64,000 nt of DNA from Thermoplasmata archaeon (GTDB lineage Archaea > Thermoplasmatota > Thermoplasmata > Lutacidiplasmatales > UBA184): the NCBI GenBank assembly GCA_022749815.1, contig JAKIWV010000002.1:258478-322477 (forward strand). Reading direction: 5' to 3'. The position numbers and the translations under genes were made by a program. Under the pieces are notes generated by a model. That model made no database searches, was not told where the DNA came from, and saw only the letters and a program-made list of their open reading frames with translations. Of this stretch, positions 34,641-43,535 are shown one piece after another (position 1 is the first letter of the stretch; the number at the start of each line of letters is the position of its first letter).

Positions 34641-34900
34641 GCCGGGGATCATCATTCTTGGGTTCCCGGGATCGGCAGGTATCGCCGCTCTATTGCGCTT
34701 CCACGGTGATCCAACGGTCAATGGGTCTCTTTGGTCGCGCGTCGATTCGAGGGACAGATGAAGCCCTTCCAAACTGTCGTCCCGATCGGATTTGAACCGT
34801 GTGCTTGGGGACACCATTAAGAGAGGCAAGGTGGGCCGAGCCTGTTTCCACCGAGCACGATTGGCGTGGGGATCTTCAGAGGGTTCCGGTTCTGAGCGCC

Positions 34901-36433
34901 CTAATCCCGGTGCCGGACCACGTGGACCAGCGCCGCCAAGGGGGCGAGCACCCACACGAGTCCATCCCCGACGACGGAGGCGTAAGTGATGCCGTAGTCT
35001 GAAGGAGCGAGGGGGGTCGTTGGGCCGATGACCGAAACCGACCCTAAGAGCAAGGCCTGGACCAAGCTCAGGAACTGGACCGGGTTGAAGAACTCCAGCT
35101 GAACCACCGTCCGTTCGTACCCCGGACTGAACACCGCTCCGGAAAGCACACCGAGGAGCGGAACGAGTACGAACCAGCCGATCGCAAAGAACGCCCACAA
35201 ACCGATGGCCGTCGCGACGAGGCCTGCCGAGGAGCGGAGCGCGTGAGCCAGGAGGAACACCAAGCCAGTGAACGCCCCTATCTCGACGAGCAACGCACTG
35301 AATAGTAGAAGCATGACGGTGAAGGGGAGGAACCCTCCGAGCACCCAAGCGACCAACGCATCCAGTACGGCGGCTGCTCCCGCGACGGCCAAGCACAACG
35401 CAGCGATCACTGCCAAGTACCGGGACACCGCCAGGCCGAGTCGGCTCACCGGGCGTGCCAGGACCCCTTCGAGGACCCCCGTCAGCCTGTCTCTCCCGTA
35501 GACCGAGTAGGCGGCGAGGACCGCCATGAGCGGGACGAGGAACGCCATGATGCTCCCGACGAAGACGAACGCGACACTGACCCCTTCGGAGTTGGTTGGG
35601 GTGCGGACGAAGTTGCCCGCAGATTGGTTGGCGTCCATCGCAACCCGTTGGCCGCCAGTGGTGAAGAGTTCGACTTGGACGATCTGTGGGATGCCGACCG
35701 GAGGGTCCCGCCCCATCGACGGCACGCTCAAGGCGTAGGTCTGGTGGGGGACCGACAGGCCCCCCAAAAGGTGCATGGAGCTCTCCGGCAATGGGGCCGG
35801 AGACGGGCTGATATTGAAGGGGCCGGCCCAGTAGACCTGGTAGTTTGGGGGAGCTGTCCCGTTGGGTCCAAGGAAGAACACTTGGAGTAGCGTGGAGGCT
35901 TGGTACCCGGTCCCGCTCAGCACGGAGCTCAGAGAGCCGCAGCCGAACGGACGTATTTCTCCCGGCGGCGGACTGGTGATCGACGTGGCACTCGAGAAGA
36001 ACTGTCCACCGCATCCGACCGACTGATTGTTCGGTCCGACCGCAGAGTACTGGACCGAATAATTTGACTCCGCGAGGGCCACGGGTACGTCCACGAGGCC
36101 GTTGGCCGCGGTCCGGCCTGTAGCGTTTGCCACTGGACCGCCTGGGGGCCCGCCCGTTGTGTTGGCCTTGAAGACGGTGAAGTTGAACACGACCCCCGGC
36201 GCCGGGTTCCCGTACGTATCATAGACGTACGACTCGAAGTGGTACTCTCCTTTTGCGAAATAGAACAGGTTGGAACTCTCGAGAAAGGTCGACGGGGGGG
36301 TCCGGTTCACCGCAAAAGTGGCGAGGACGCCAAAGGAGGCGAGAACGATGAGCACGGTCAGGACGATCAAGGGGACGCTGAGCAGCGCCCGGCGGAACTC
36401 ATACAGGAACCCGCTCAGTGGGAACGGTCTCAT
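34901..36433 (-). CDS. ABC-2 type transporter permease with large extracellular loop
   Basis: 510 residues from ATG 36433, which overlaps the ATPase stop by 4 nt. After the first helix (LIVLTVLIVLASFGVLATFAVN) comes a 250-residue extracellular domain (YVYDTYGNPAPGVVFNFTVF, many N-x-S/T). Six helices follow, with the cytosolic loop YGRDRLTGVLEGVLARPVSR, typical of ABC-2 permeases. The extracellular part starts with an Ig/CNA-B-like strand pattern, unusual for this family. It probably exports a lipid, polymer or drug. Confidence 0.85.
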   Translation of the reverse strand: MRPFPLSGFLYEFRRALLSVPLIVLTVLIVLASFGVLATFAVNRTPPSTFLESSNLFYFAKGEYHFESYVYDTYGNPAPGVVFNFTVFKANTTGGPPGGPVANATGRTAANGLVDVPVALAESNYSVQYSAVGPNNQSVGCGGQFFSSATSITSPPPGEIRPFGCGSLSSVLSGTGYQASTLLQVFFLGPNGTAPPNYQVYWAGPFNISPSPAPLPESSMHLLGGLSVPHQTYALSVPSMGRDPPVGIPQIVQVELFTTGGQRVAMDANQSAGNFVRTPTNSEGVSVAFVFVGSIMAFLVPLMAVLAAYSVYGRDRLTGVLEGVLARPVSRLGLAVSRYLAVIAALCLAVAGAAAVLDALVAWVLGGFLPFTVMLLLFSALLVEIGAFTGLVFLLAHALRSSAGLVATAIGLWAFFAIGWFVLVPLLGVLSGAVFSPGYERTVVQLEFFNPVQFLSLVQALLLGSVSVIGPTTPLAPSDYGITYASVVGDGLVWVLAPLAALVHVVRHRD

Positions 36434-37350
36434 GGCCCGGCCGCTTCGGGGGCTCGGATCGCGTCGAAGAAGAGTTGCTCCAGGTTGCGGGGCTCGTAGC
36501 CCAGTGCCACTACGGTGTAGTTTCGACGTACGAGCTCCGCGTTGATTTCGCTCGACTCCTTGATCGGGTTCGATATCCAAACTGTGTTCGCCTCCCGTCG
36601 GACCTCTCCGAAACCTCGAAGGATCCCTACTCCGGCCTCATCGAGGTTTGCGACCGTGACCCGGAGGGTCAATCCACCGGCGTTGGCCACCTCCTCTCGG
36701 GTCAGCGTCTTCACGAGTCGGCCCTGATGAACGATCGCAACGCGGTCAGCGACCTGCTGGACCTCCGAAAGGATGTGGGAGGACAACAGGATGCCCCGGT
36801 TTTGCCCTCTCAGTTCCAGCATCAGGTTCCGGACCAGAGCGACTCCCTCCGGGTCGAGGCCGCTGAGGATCTCGTCGAACAGCAAGATCTCCGGGTCTCC
36901 CAACAACGAGGCGGCGAGGGAGAATCGCTTCCGCATCCCCTGAGAGAATGTCCGGAGTCTGATCCGTTCGACCCCGGGCAGCCCCACCTGTTGGAGCAAG
37001 GCGGAACATCGCTCGCGCGCCGCGGGTCCCGACAGGTCGTAAAACCCGGCGTAGTAACGCAGCTGAGCCAAGGCGCGGGATCCGGGCTCAAAGTTGGGAA
37101 CCTCAGGAACCCAACCGATGTGCCGGGAGGCTTCGGCCTTCTGGCGGGTCAAGTCTAGACCAAATACGGTCACAGTCCCTGACGTGGGGGTGCAGAGCCC
37201 CGCGGCGGCGCGAATGGTCGTGGTCTTACCCGCCCCGTTCAAGCCCACCAGACCCACGATCTCGCCGGGTCGAACGTCCAGGTCGAGATCAGTGACCGCG
37301 GGAAGGGCCTTCCCTCGGAAGACCTTCCGAAGACCTCGGATTGTCAGCAT
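36430..37350 (-). CDS. ABC transporter ATP-binding protein
   Basis: 306 residues. Walker A GLNGAGKTT at about 36-44, Q-loop region RHIGWVPEVP, signature FSQGMRKR, Walker B ILLFDE, D-loop SGLDPEG and the switch His in LSSHIL. The C-terminal 80 residues form an extension common in CcmA/NatA-like ATPases. It pairs with the permease downstream (4-nt overlap). A TATA-like cttatcaaag lies about 33 nt upstream of the ATG. Confidence 0.95.
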   Translation of the reverse strand: MLTIRGLRKVFRGKALPAVTDLDLDVRPGEIVGLVGLNGAGKTTTIRAAAGLCTPTSGTVTVFGLDLTRQKAEASRHIGWVPEVPNFEPGSRALAQLRYYAGFYDLSGPAARERCSALLQQVGLPGVERIRLRTFSQGMRKRFSLAASLLGDPEILLFDEILSGLDPEGVALVRNLMLELRGQNRGILLSSHILSEVQQVADRVAIVHQGRLVKTLTREEVANAGGLTLRVTVANLDEAGVGILRGFGEVRREANTVWISNPIKESSEINAELVRRNYTVVALGYEPRNLEQLFFDAIRAPEAAGP

Positions 37351-37461
37351 CGGACCTGCAACTCCCGAAGGGCGCGCCTTTGATAAGAGTCGATGGGGGG
37401 AGGAGGGGCCGATCAGACTCGAACCGTGGGTGGACCTCGCGTGGCTTCTTGCCTGCCACGG

Positions 37462-37477
37462 CGCAATCTAGGTTGCC
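37462..37477. repeat. Degenerate palindromic hairpin motif
   Basis: CGCAAT-CTAG-GTTGCC, the same layout as the family with two changed bases. It lies 54 nt 3' of the VOC gene on the minus strand, the expected position for the family. Confidence 0.35.
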
Positions 37478-37530
37478 CCCGGGCCCGAGGGACCCTGGAC
37501 CCGAACCGCACTGAACGGGCGCGCAGGCCC

Positions 37531-37917
37531 CTACATCGGTGGGAAGTTCTGCCAAACCATCAGCAGATTTCCCTCGGGATCCTTGAAGAAGGCGGCAGCG
37601 CCGAACGAATCATAGGCGATCGGTCCCTCGACTCTCGAATCCGGCCCCATCCGCTCTGCCCGTTGAAATTTGACTCCCTTTCGCTGCAGTACCTTCACCG
37701 CGCTCTTGATGTTCTTCACGAGAAAGGTCGAGTAAGCCAGGGACCTCTTTTCTCGCTTGGGTGGCGCGATCAACCAGACCTCACTGGTCCCGAGATTCAC
37801 AGAGGCCCAAAAATTCCTCATCTTGCCCCGCGCTCGGTCCCCCATCCTTCCCCCGAGCACTTTGGTATAGAATTTGATCGCCCGGTTCATATTGATAATC
37901 GGCATGAGGGTCACCAT
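37531..37917 (-). CDS. VOC-fold protein (glyoxalase-like)
   Basis: About 128 residues from ATG 37917; the frame is open to 37986. Landmarks: MVTLMPIINMNRAIKFYTKVLG, FWASVNLGTSEVWLIAPPK, TFLVKNIKSAVKVLQRKGVKF and AAFFKDPEGNLLMVWQ. A Glu/Asp-Pro-Glu-Gly-Asn turn near the end is typical of vicinal oxygen chelate proteins. The substrate is unknown. It is one of five VOC proteins in the window. Confidence 0.85.
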   Translation of the reverse strand: MVTLMPIINMNRAIKFYTKVLGGRMGDRARGKMRNFWASVNLGTSEVWLIAPPKREKRSLAYSTFLVKNIKSAVKVLQRKGVKFQRAERMGPDSRVEGPIAYDSFGAAAFFKDPEGNLLMVWQNFPPM

Positions 37918-38159
37918 TCGCGCTCCGGAAAACATCGTTCTCACCCAGTTCCGTCCTCGCCCTAGGGCAAGGATTCTGTCTGGCACGAACCTTGGCTGGC
38001 TTATTTAGATTCTGAACGGAGCTACCGGGGTCCGCCTTCCGAATCTGTCGGAAGGTTCGTCGGACCGCAGGACCGCTGGGGCGAGGATAGGCCGGTGGGA
38101 GACCTCATCGCTTTGGGAACTCGAGAGCCTTATGATTCGTCTCGGCAGTCTCCTACCGA

Positions 38160-38843
38160 TCAAGCCGACCGAAGCCGGCTCGACCTGCGGGTCGACTCGT
38201 AATATCGGCCCCAGGGAAGCGACCGGCGGGATTCCACGCCGGGGGTCAGCCCTTGGGCGGCCTGTTCAAGAAGGAGCCGCGCAGAGGCCACGGAACCCGC
38301 ATAGCTGACGGTTCCGGTCTTCGAGCGCCAGGAGGACCAGCTCTCTGCTTCCAAGGCGTGGGCTCCACTGCGAGTGTGCACCGAGCGGGTCAGAACGAGC
38401 AGCCGCTGTTCGAGGTCTCGGAGGGCGGGACGGAATCCCAGATAACCGGCTTGGAAGTCTTCCGGGAGCCGGTCGCTCCGGAGGAGGCTCTCCCGTTCAA
38501 TCAGGTCGAGGAGTCCTCGGGCGACTTCGGTGAGCCCCGCCATCTGCCATACAGCACGAGCTCGCCCGACTCGCAGGAGCGCGGGCCATAATCGACGGTG
38601 CACGAGGGTCACCTTTCCCCGCCAGAGCCGCACGGCGAGCACGTCAGGATCCGAGTCCAGGGTCTCACCGACCTGGTAGATCGCCTGGCCGGCCGGATGT
38701 CCCCACCAGGAACCGGACACGGGCGCTCTTGCTACGATCGCCACTAGCGACGGAGCTGTGGCATCGGTGAACGGCAACAGGCCGAACCGGCGGAGGTACT
38801 GCTTCACGCGGAGGGTTGACTGAGCCTGCGGTCCATCGCCCAC
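38160..38843 (-). CDS. Conserved protein of unknown function, AlkZ-like flavour
   Basis: 227 residues. The segment ARAPVSGSWWGHPAGQAIYQVGETLDSDPDVLAVRLWRGKVTLVHRRLWPALLRVGRAR matches, from memory, a widespread bacterial family without a known role, which often contains a WWGHP motif. The rest is helical with many Arg. No catalytic residues can be named. It may bind nucleic acid, given the charge. Confidence 0.7.
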   Translation of the reverse strand: MGDGPQAQSTLRVKQYLRRFGLLPFTDATAPSLVAIVARAPVSGSWWGHPAGQAIYQVGETLDSDPDVLAVRLWRGKVTLVHRRLWPALLRVGRARAVWQMAGLTEVARGLLDLIERESLLRSDRLPEDFQAGYLGFRPALRDLEQRLLVLTRSVHTRSGAHALEAESWSSWRSKTGTVSYAGSVASARLLLEQAAQGLTPGVESRRSLPWGRYYESTRRSSRLRSA

Positions 38844-39034
38844 GGGATTAGAAGGGGTTCCAGCGACATGAAGGGTTGCAGGGGTGCTGGCAGTGCCACC
38901 GGGCGCGGACCAATCTCGTTCCTAGCTTAGCAGATATCTCGTCGGAGGGGGTTCAAGAGTGAATCCGACGTCCGCCATGACCGTGGCGACGATTGTTTAA
39001 TCCCACCCCAGGTGTAAGCCGCGCGAGAGCAACG

Positions 39035-40093
39035 ATGGCTATCGATCAAGAAAAGCTGAATGCGCTTGTAGGAAAGTTCGTCAACGACCTGGGGGCATCA
39101 CTTCACGGATCGGCCATTCTGGTCGGCGAGCAACTCGGCCTTTACAAGGCCCTCGCTAGCGGTGGTCCGGTCACTTCTGAGGAACTTGCGAAGAAGACCG
39201 GCATGTCGGAACGCTACCTCCGGGAGTGGTTAGCGGGCCAGGCAGCCTCCGGCTTCGTGGACTACGATCCCCGCACGAAGCGCTACTTGATGACCCCCGA
39301 ACAGAAGTTCACGCTAACGGACGAGGACAGCCCCGTCTACATCCCCGGGGCTTACTACATCGTAGCCTCCGTCTACAAGGACCAGCGTAAGATTACCGAG
39401 GCCATCCGAGCCGGCAAGGGGTTTGGCTGGCACGAGCACCACAACGACCTTTTCATGGGTACGCGGAAATTCTTCCGTCCAGGCTATCTCGCCAATCTCG
39501 TCAGCTCCTGGCTCCCGAGCCTGGAGGGTGTGGTTCATAAGCTCGAGGCGGGCGCCCGCGTTGCCGACGTTGGATGCGGTCTTGGAGCCTCGACCATCAT
39601 TATGGCCAAGGCGTTTCCGAAGTCCAAGTTCATCGGCTACGATTACCACCTCGAGTCGATCGAGTGGGCGAACAACGCTGCCGTAACTGAAGGCGTGACC
39701 CAGAACACTGACTTCCAGGTATCGACCGCGAAGGAGTTCCCCGGGAAGTCCTACGACCTCGTAACATTTTTCGACTGTCTCCACGACATGGGCGACCCGG
39801 TCGGTGCCGCGCGCCACGTGCGACAGTCACTCAAGCCCGACGGGACCTGGATGATCGTCGAGCCCTTTGCCAATCAGAGTGTAGAACAGAACCTGAATCC
39901 AGTGGGCCGGATATTCTACAACGCCTCCCTGCAGCTTTGCGTTCCGTCCTCCCTGGCGCAGGAGGTGGGAGCGGCTCTCGGTGCGCAAGCTACCGATGCC
40001 AGTCTGAACGAAGTGTTTCGGGCAGGCGGGTTCACCCGGATGCGGAAGCCCGTGGAGACACCATTCAACAGAGTGTTCGAAGTGCGGCCCTGA
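39035..40093 (+). CDS. SAM-dependent methyltransferase with N-terminal winged helix
   Basis: 352 residues from ATG 39035, with a TATA-like gtttaatc about 37 nt upstream. Residues about 15-105 form a winged-helix dimerisation domain (SAILVGEQLGLYKALASGG, TSEELAKKTGMSERYLREWL). Motif I is VADVGCGLGASTIIMAKAFP; then FIGYDYHLESIEWA and LVTFFDCLHDMGDP. This architecture is like Rv2258c-type and O-methyltransferase-like enzymes. The substrate is unknown; small aromatic or phenolic compounds are usual in relatives. Confidence 0.9.
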   Translation: MAIDQEKLNALVGKFVNDLGASLHGSAILVGEQLGLYKALASGGPVTSEELAKKTGMSERYLREWLAGQAASGFVDYDPRTKRYLMTPEQKFTLTDEDSPVYIPGAYYIVASVYKDQRKITEAIRAGKGFGWHEHHNDLFMGTRKFFRPGYLANLVSSWLPSLEGVVHKLEAGARVADVGCGLGASTIIMAKAFPKSKFIGYDYHLESIEWANNAAVTEGVTQNTDFQVSTAKEFPGKSYDLVTFFDCLHDMGDPVGAARHVRQSLKPDGTWMIVEPFANQSVEQNLNPVGRIFYNASLQLCVPSSLAQEVGAALGAQATDASLNEVFRAGGFTRMRKPVETPFNRVFEVRP

Positions 40094-40219
40094 AGAGCCG
40101 TCCCCACTTTCGCTCGGTATGCCGGCGGTTGGTGGCTGCTAGACCCCCAAGGGGCCTGTTCGACCTCGCCCCGTCGAAGGGAAGCCAATAACTGACCGGG
40201 CCCGATAGGGGCCGATAGG

Positions 40220-42169
40220 ATGAGGTCAGGCGATTCATCCCCCCACAGCGGAAGCGCGCACCGTCTCGCCGTCCTGCCGCTCACGAACATCGGCCACGAC
40301 TCCGGAGACGAGTACTTCGTGGATGGGCTGACCGAGGAGTTGATCTCCACACTTTCGAAGATCCGCGGGTTGAGCGTGATCGCTCGGACCTCGGCGATGC
40401 ACTACAAGGGCACCCAGAAGACCGTGGCCCAGGTCGGGAGCGAGTTGGGCGTCCGCAGCGTCGTGGAAGGCAGCGTACGACGGTCGGGCCGCAAACTCAG
40501 GATCGCGGTCCGGCTCATCGACGCCGTCTCCGAGGAGGACCTCTGGTCGGAGGACTACGACCGCGAGCTCAAAGACGTGTTCGAGATCCAGCGGGACATC
40601 GCCCGACGGATCGGCCGGGCCCTCAAGCTCCGACTCCTGGCGCGGACCGAGAGAGAGCTCCAGCGGGGTTCCACGACGGTTCTGAACGCGTACGACCTCT
40701 ACTTGCAAGGACGATTCCAGTGGAACCTGCGGACCGAGGCGAGCCTGCACCGCGCGGTCGGTCTCTTCGAACAGGCGATCGAGAAGGACCGGACCTTCGC
40801 GTTGGCTTACAGCGGCATCGCGGACGCCTACGCGCAGATCGGCTGGCTGGAATTCTCGGCGCCGACGGAGACCTTTCCGAAGGCACGCGCCGCGGCGGAG
40901 AAAGCGCTCGCCATCGACGACCGCCTGGCAGAAGCCCACGCGTCGCTGGGTTTCGTGCGTTTCCTGTATGAGCGCGACTGGGAAGCGGCCGGGAAGGAAT
41001 TCGAGCGGGCCATTTCCCTCAACCCAGGTTATCCGACGGCTCACCAGTTCTACGCGGATTACCTCAAGGCGCTGGGGCGATTCGACGAGGCGGTGAACGA
41101 GATGAAGCGAGCCTTCGAACTGGATCCGCTGTCCATGGCCATCAATACGGGCTTCGGCCACGTGCTCTACCTCATGCGCGACTACGACGGGGCCATCGAG
41201 CAGTACCGAAAGGCCCTGGCCATCGACCCTACCTTCGCCCCGGCCCATCTCTGGTTCGGCCGTCCGTACCTCCAAAAGGGACTCTACGACGAGGCGATCG
41301 CCGAGCTCCGGCGAGCGGTCGAGCTTTCCGGTGGGAGCACGATCTCGCTCGCGGTCCTCGCCCATGCGTACGCCTCGGCCAGCCAGGAGCCCGAGGCGCG
41401 CAAGATCCTGGCCGAGCTCATGGAACGTTCGCGGCACCGCTATCTTCCGTCCTACTGGATCGCCCTCATCTTCACGGGACTCGGGGATACCGACCAAGCG
41501 ATGGCATGGTTGGAGCGGGCGTGTGACGAACGGTCCAGTTGGCTCGTCTGGATCAAGGTGGAACCCCGGTTCGACCGGTTGCGTTCGGACCCGCGCTTCG
41601 CCTCCCTGTTGCGAAGGATGCGGCTCGAAGAGGGGTGGGAGCCGGCCCCCCACCGAACCCCGGGGGACCGACTGCTGGCCGCGATCATGTTCACCGATAT
41701 TGTCGGGTTCACGAAACTCACCCAGCAGGACGAAGGGGCCGCCTTACGGCTGCTGGAGGAGCATCGGTCGATCGTCCGGCCTCTCTTCTCCGCTCGGGGG
41801 GGACGAGAGGTCAAGACGCTGGGCGACGGATTCATGGTCGAGTTCGCGAGCGCCGTGGAGTCGGTCGAGTGTGCCGTCGAGATCCAAGCGGCCCTGGCCC
41901 GCCGGAACGCCTCCAGAAAACCGGCGAAACGACTTCTCGTCCGGGTGGGCGTTCACGTGGGCGACGTCGTCCGAGAGGGGACCGACCTGGTGGGCGACGG
42001 GGTCAACATCGCCTCACGGATCGAGCCGCTCGCTCGGCCGGGCGGTATCTGTATCACCGGCGCCGTGTGGGAACAGGTCCGCAACAAAGTGAAGGTCCGT
42101 GTCGAAAAACTACGGGCGTTGCACCTGAAGAACGTCTCATCGCCGATCGACGTCTACCAACTCGTGTAA
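40220..42169 (+). CDS. FlgO/TolB-like domain, TPR array and class III nucleotide cyclase
   Basis: 649 residues. Residues about 15-130 (LAVLPLTNIGHDSGDEYFVDGLTEELISTLS) are the domain usually found before TPRs in bacterial cyclase-linked sensors. About seven TPRs follow (AYSGIADAYAQIGWLEF, AHQFYADYLKALGRFDEAVNE, FAPAHLWFGRPYLQKGLYDEA). The C-terminal 170 residues are the cyclase: MFTDIVGFTKL, GREVKTLGDGFMVEF and DLVGDGVNIASRIEPLA, with both metal Asp, Lys and the Asn/Arg pair intact. In bacterial relatives the cyclase is usually N-terminal; here the order is reversed. Probably active. Confidence 0.93.
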   Translation: MRSGDSSPHSGSAHRLAVLPLTNIGHDSGDEYFVDGLTEELISTLSKIRGLSVIARTSAMHYKGTQKTVAQVGSELGVRSVVEGSVRRSGRKLRIAVRLIDAVSEEDLWSEDYDRELKDVFEIQRDIARRIGRALKLRLLARTERELQRGSTTVLNAYDLYLQGRFQWNLRTEASLHRAVGLFEQAIEKDRTFALAYSGIADAYAQIGWLEFSAPTETFPKARAAAEKALAIDDRLAEAHASLGFVRFLYERDWEAAGKEFERAISLNPGYPTAHQFYADYLKALGRFDEAVNEMKRAFELDPLSMAINTGFGHVLYLMRDYDGAIEQYRKALAIDPTFAPAHLWFGRPYLQKGLYDEAIAELRRAVELSGGSTISLAVLAHAYASASQEPEARKILAELMERSRHRYLPSYWIALIFTGLGDTDQAMAWLERACDERSSWLVWIKVEPRFDRLRSDPRFASLLRRMRLEEGWEPAPHRTPGDRLLAAIMFTDIVGFTKLTQQDEGAALRLLEEHRSIVRPLFSARGGREVKTLGDGFMVEFASAVESVECAVEIQAALARRNASRKPAKRLLVRVGVHVGDVVREGTDLVGDGVNIASRIEPLARPGGICITGAVWEQVRNKVKVRVEKLRALHLKNVSSPIDVYQLV

Positions 42170-42291
42170 CGCGCCCGCTCCGGATCTCTGACGACTAGGG
42201 GCCACATCGATGGTCACCGGTTCGTCGGTCGACGCGCCGGGGGCCCAGACCGTCGGCCGACTCTTGACGGCGAGCCCAGGCGCGGGCCTTC

Positions 42292-43296
42292 TCACGGGCT
42301 GGATGGGGATGGGGAGATTCCGAGGGCTGCGGTATCGGCCCAGAACGTAAACGGCCCGTCCTGGACCACGAACCCGAGGTCGCGATAGAGCCGGAGGGCT
42401 TTCGGGCTCTCCTCGGTGACGGCGAGTACCAGTGGGGTGGTGGAATCGCGGGCGACGGCCTCGAGGGTAGCCCGGATGAGTCGCCGGGCATGTCCTTGAC
42501 CTTGCACGCTCGGGTGCACCTCCACGTCGGCGAGGAGGAGGTGGGTGGGACGGCGAGTCACTATCGTCGCGCCCCGAAGCTCGCCGGCGAGCTCCAGTCC
42601 GAACGAAGCGTCGCCGACAAAGGTGCCGTACTCTCCTTCGAAGAGGGACTGAAGAATACGCCGAGCGCCCACCAGAGGCTCGTTGGCGGTGGCGAAGAGA
42701 AACCGGTCGATCGAGCGCGCGTAGGAGGCCGTATTCAGGATTGCGAGCCCCTCCAGGTCCGCCGGACCCACGGTCCGAATCCGCCCGGTTCTCAGGGGCA
42801 ACGCCGGGGCGTCAGGTAGAGGGCTTCCGGGGGGAAACTTGAGGCCGTACCGATGGTAGGGATGGAAACCCCGCGGAACCAGGAACGCACGCGCTTCCTG
42901 GTCTGAGAATCCGGGCATCGGGGCACTGAACAGGAGAACCCGGCCCGCGGGGTCCGGCGATTCCAGAAGGGAGGCCAGGAACCGGGTCCACCCCGCGGGA
43001 TTCTGGTGATCCTCTGCGAGGTAGATGGGGGAGACTCGCCGACCCAGGCCTTCGATCGAGGTCCAGACCGCAACTCCCCAGACCGGGCCGTCCGGATCTC
43101 GCAGGAGGCCCCCCGAACGTTTGCGCTCTTGGACGCCCTTTCGCTGTGCCGCGAGGCCCTCCGCCTCCATGTTGCTGCCGGTGGCTCGCGCTGCCGCCTC
43201 GGCGACCTCGAGGAGACGGCTCGCGCCCTCAGGGTCCTCTTGGAGAGGCCTCCAGACGGGGGCGGTCACGACGTTCCGATGCAAGTCCCGGCGCAT
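42292..43296 (-). CDS. GNAT acetyltransferase
   Basis: 334 residues. The C-terminal part is a clear GNAT domain: LLLADVEVHPSVQGQGHARRLIRATLEAVARD (acetyl-CoA-binding VQGQGHARRL) and SPKALRLYRDLGFVVQDG. The N-terminal half has a weak, probably degenerate second GNAT-like unit (VWGVAVWTSIEG...FLVPRGFHPYHRYGLKF). Tandem GNAT proteins are common; the substrate is unknown. It is divergent from the region with a hairpin motif. Confidence 0.85.
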   Translation of the reverse strand: MRRDLHRNVVTAPVWRPLQEDPEGASRLLEVAEAAARATGSNMEAEGLAAQRKGVQERKRSGGLLRDPDGPVWGVAVWTSIEGLGRRVSPIYLAEDHQNPAGWTRFLASLLESPDPAGRVLLFSAPMPGFSDQEARAFLVPRGFHPYHRYGLKFPPGSPLPDAPALPLRTGRIRTVGPADLEGLAILNTASYARSIDRFLFATANEPLVGARRILQSLFEGEYGTFVGDASFGLELAGELRGATIVTRRPTHLLLADVEVHPSVQGQGHARRLIRATLEAVARDSTTPLVLAVTEESPKALRLYRDLGFVVQDGPFTFWADTAALGISPSPSSP

Positions 43297-43394
43297 AGGA
43301 TTGACTCACTCCGGGCATTCTCGACAAGTGTGCTCGTGTCCCGGAGACCGCAGCGGGACGGCGGCGCCTGGATGGACCCCCGGTACACACACTG

Positions 43395-43414
43395 GGTGCA
43401 ATTCAGATTGCACC
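43395..43414. repeat. Palindromic hairpin motif, copy h (best copy)
   Basis: GGTGCAAT-TCAG-ATTGCACC, perfect 8-bp arms and a 4-nt loop. It lies 122 nt 3' of the membrane-protein gene at 43536 (minus strand). Confidence 0.75.
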
Positions 43415-43535
43415 TTGGCCTTCGCGCGTGTGTTCGAGATCAGGAGAAGCAAGGCAGACTGAGCGCCCTCAACAAACGATCGGTCGGAGTGCCACGCAGG
43501 CCGACGGCATTGGAGCTCTCCCGCGCTCGGGGGGC

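Noticed and set aside
34778-34840. tRNA-like segment with ggatttgaacc, similar to the one near 37400
   Set aside because: Only three T-stem pairs, no D arm, anticodon arm or acceptor partner. Likeness to the other segment is limited to the T-loop-like core.
34572-36014. 480-residue open frame on the minus strand
   Set aside because: It overlaps the ABC-2 permease in another frame, is extremely rich in Arg, Pro and Gly, and has no domain. It is a shadow of the GC-rich real gene.
37395-37480. tRNA-like segment: a T-loop-like gactcgaac and a 6-bp stem cgtggc/gccacg
   Set aside because: The T stem pairs at only three positions, the putative anticodon loop has nine bases without the required U33, and no matching 5' acceptor strand exists.
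40235-41653. 472-residue frame antisense to the TPR-cyclase
   Set aside because: The low-complexity mix of Arg, Glu, Val and Gly is a codon-phase artefact of the real gene.
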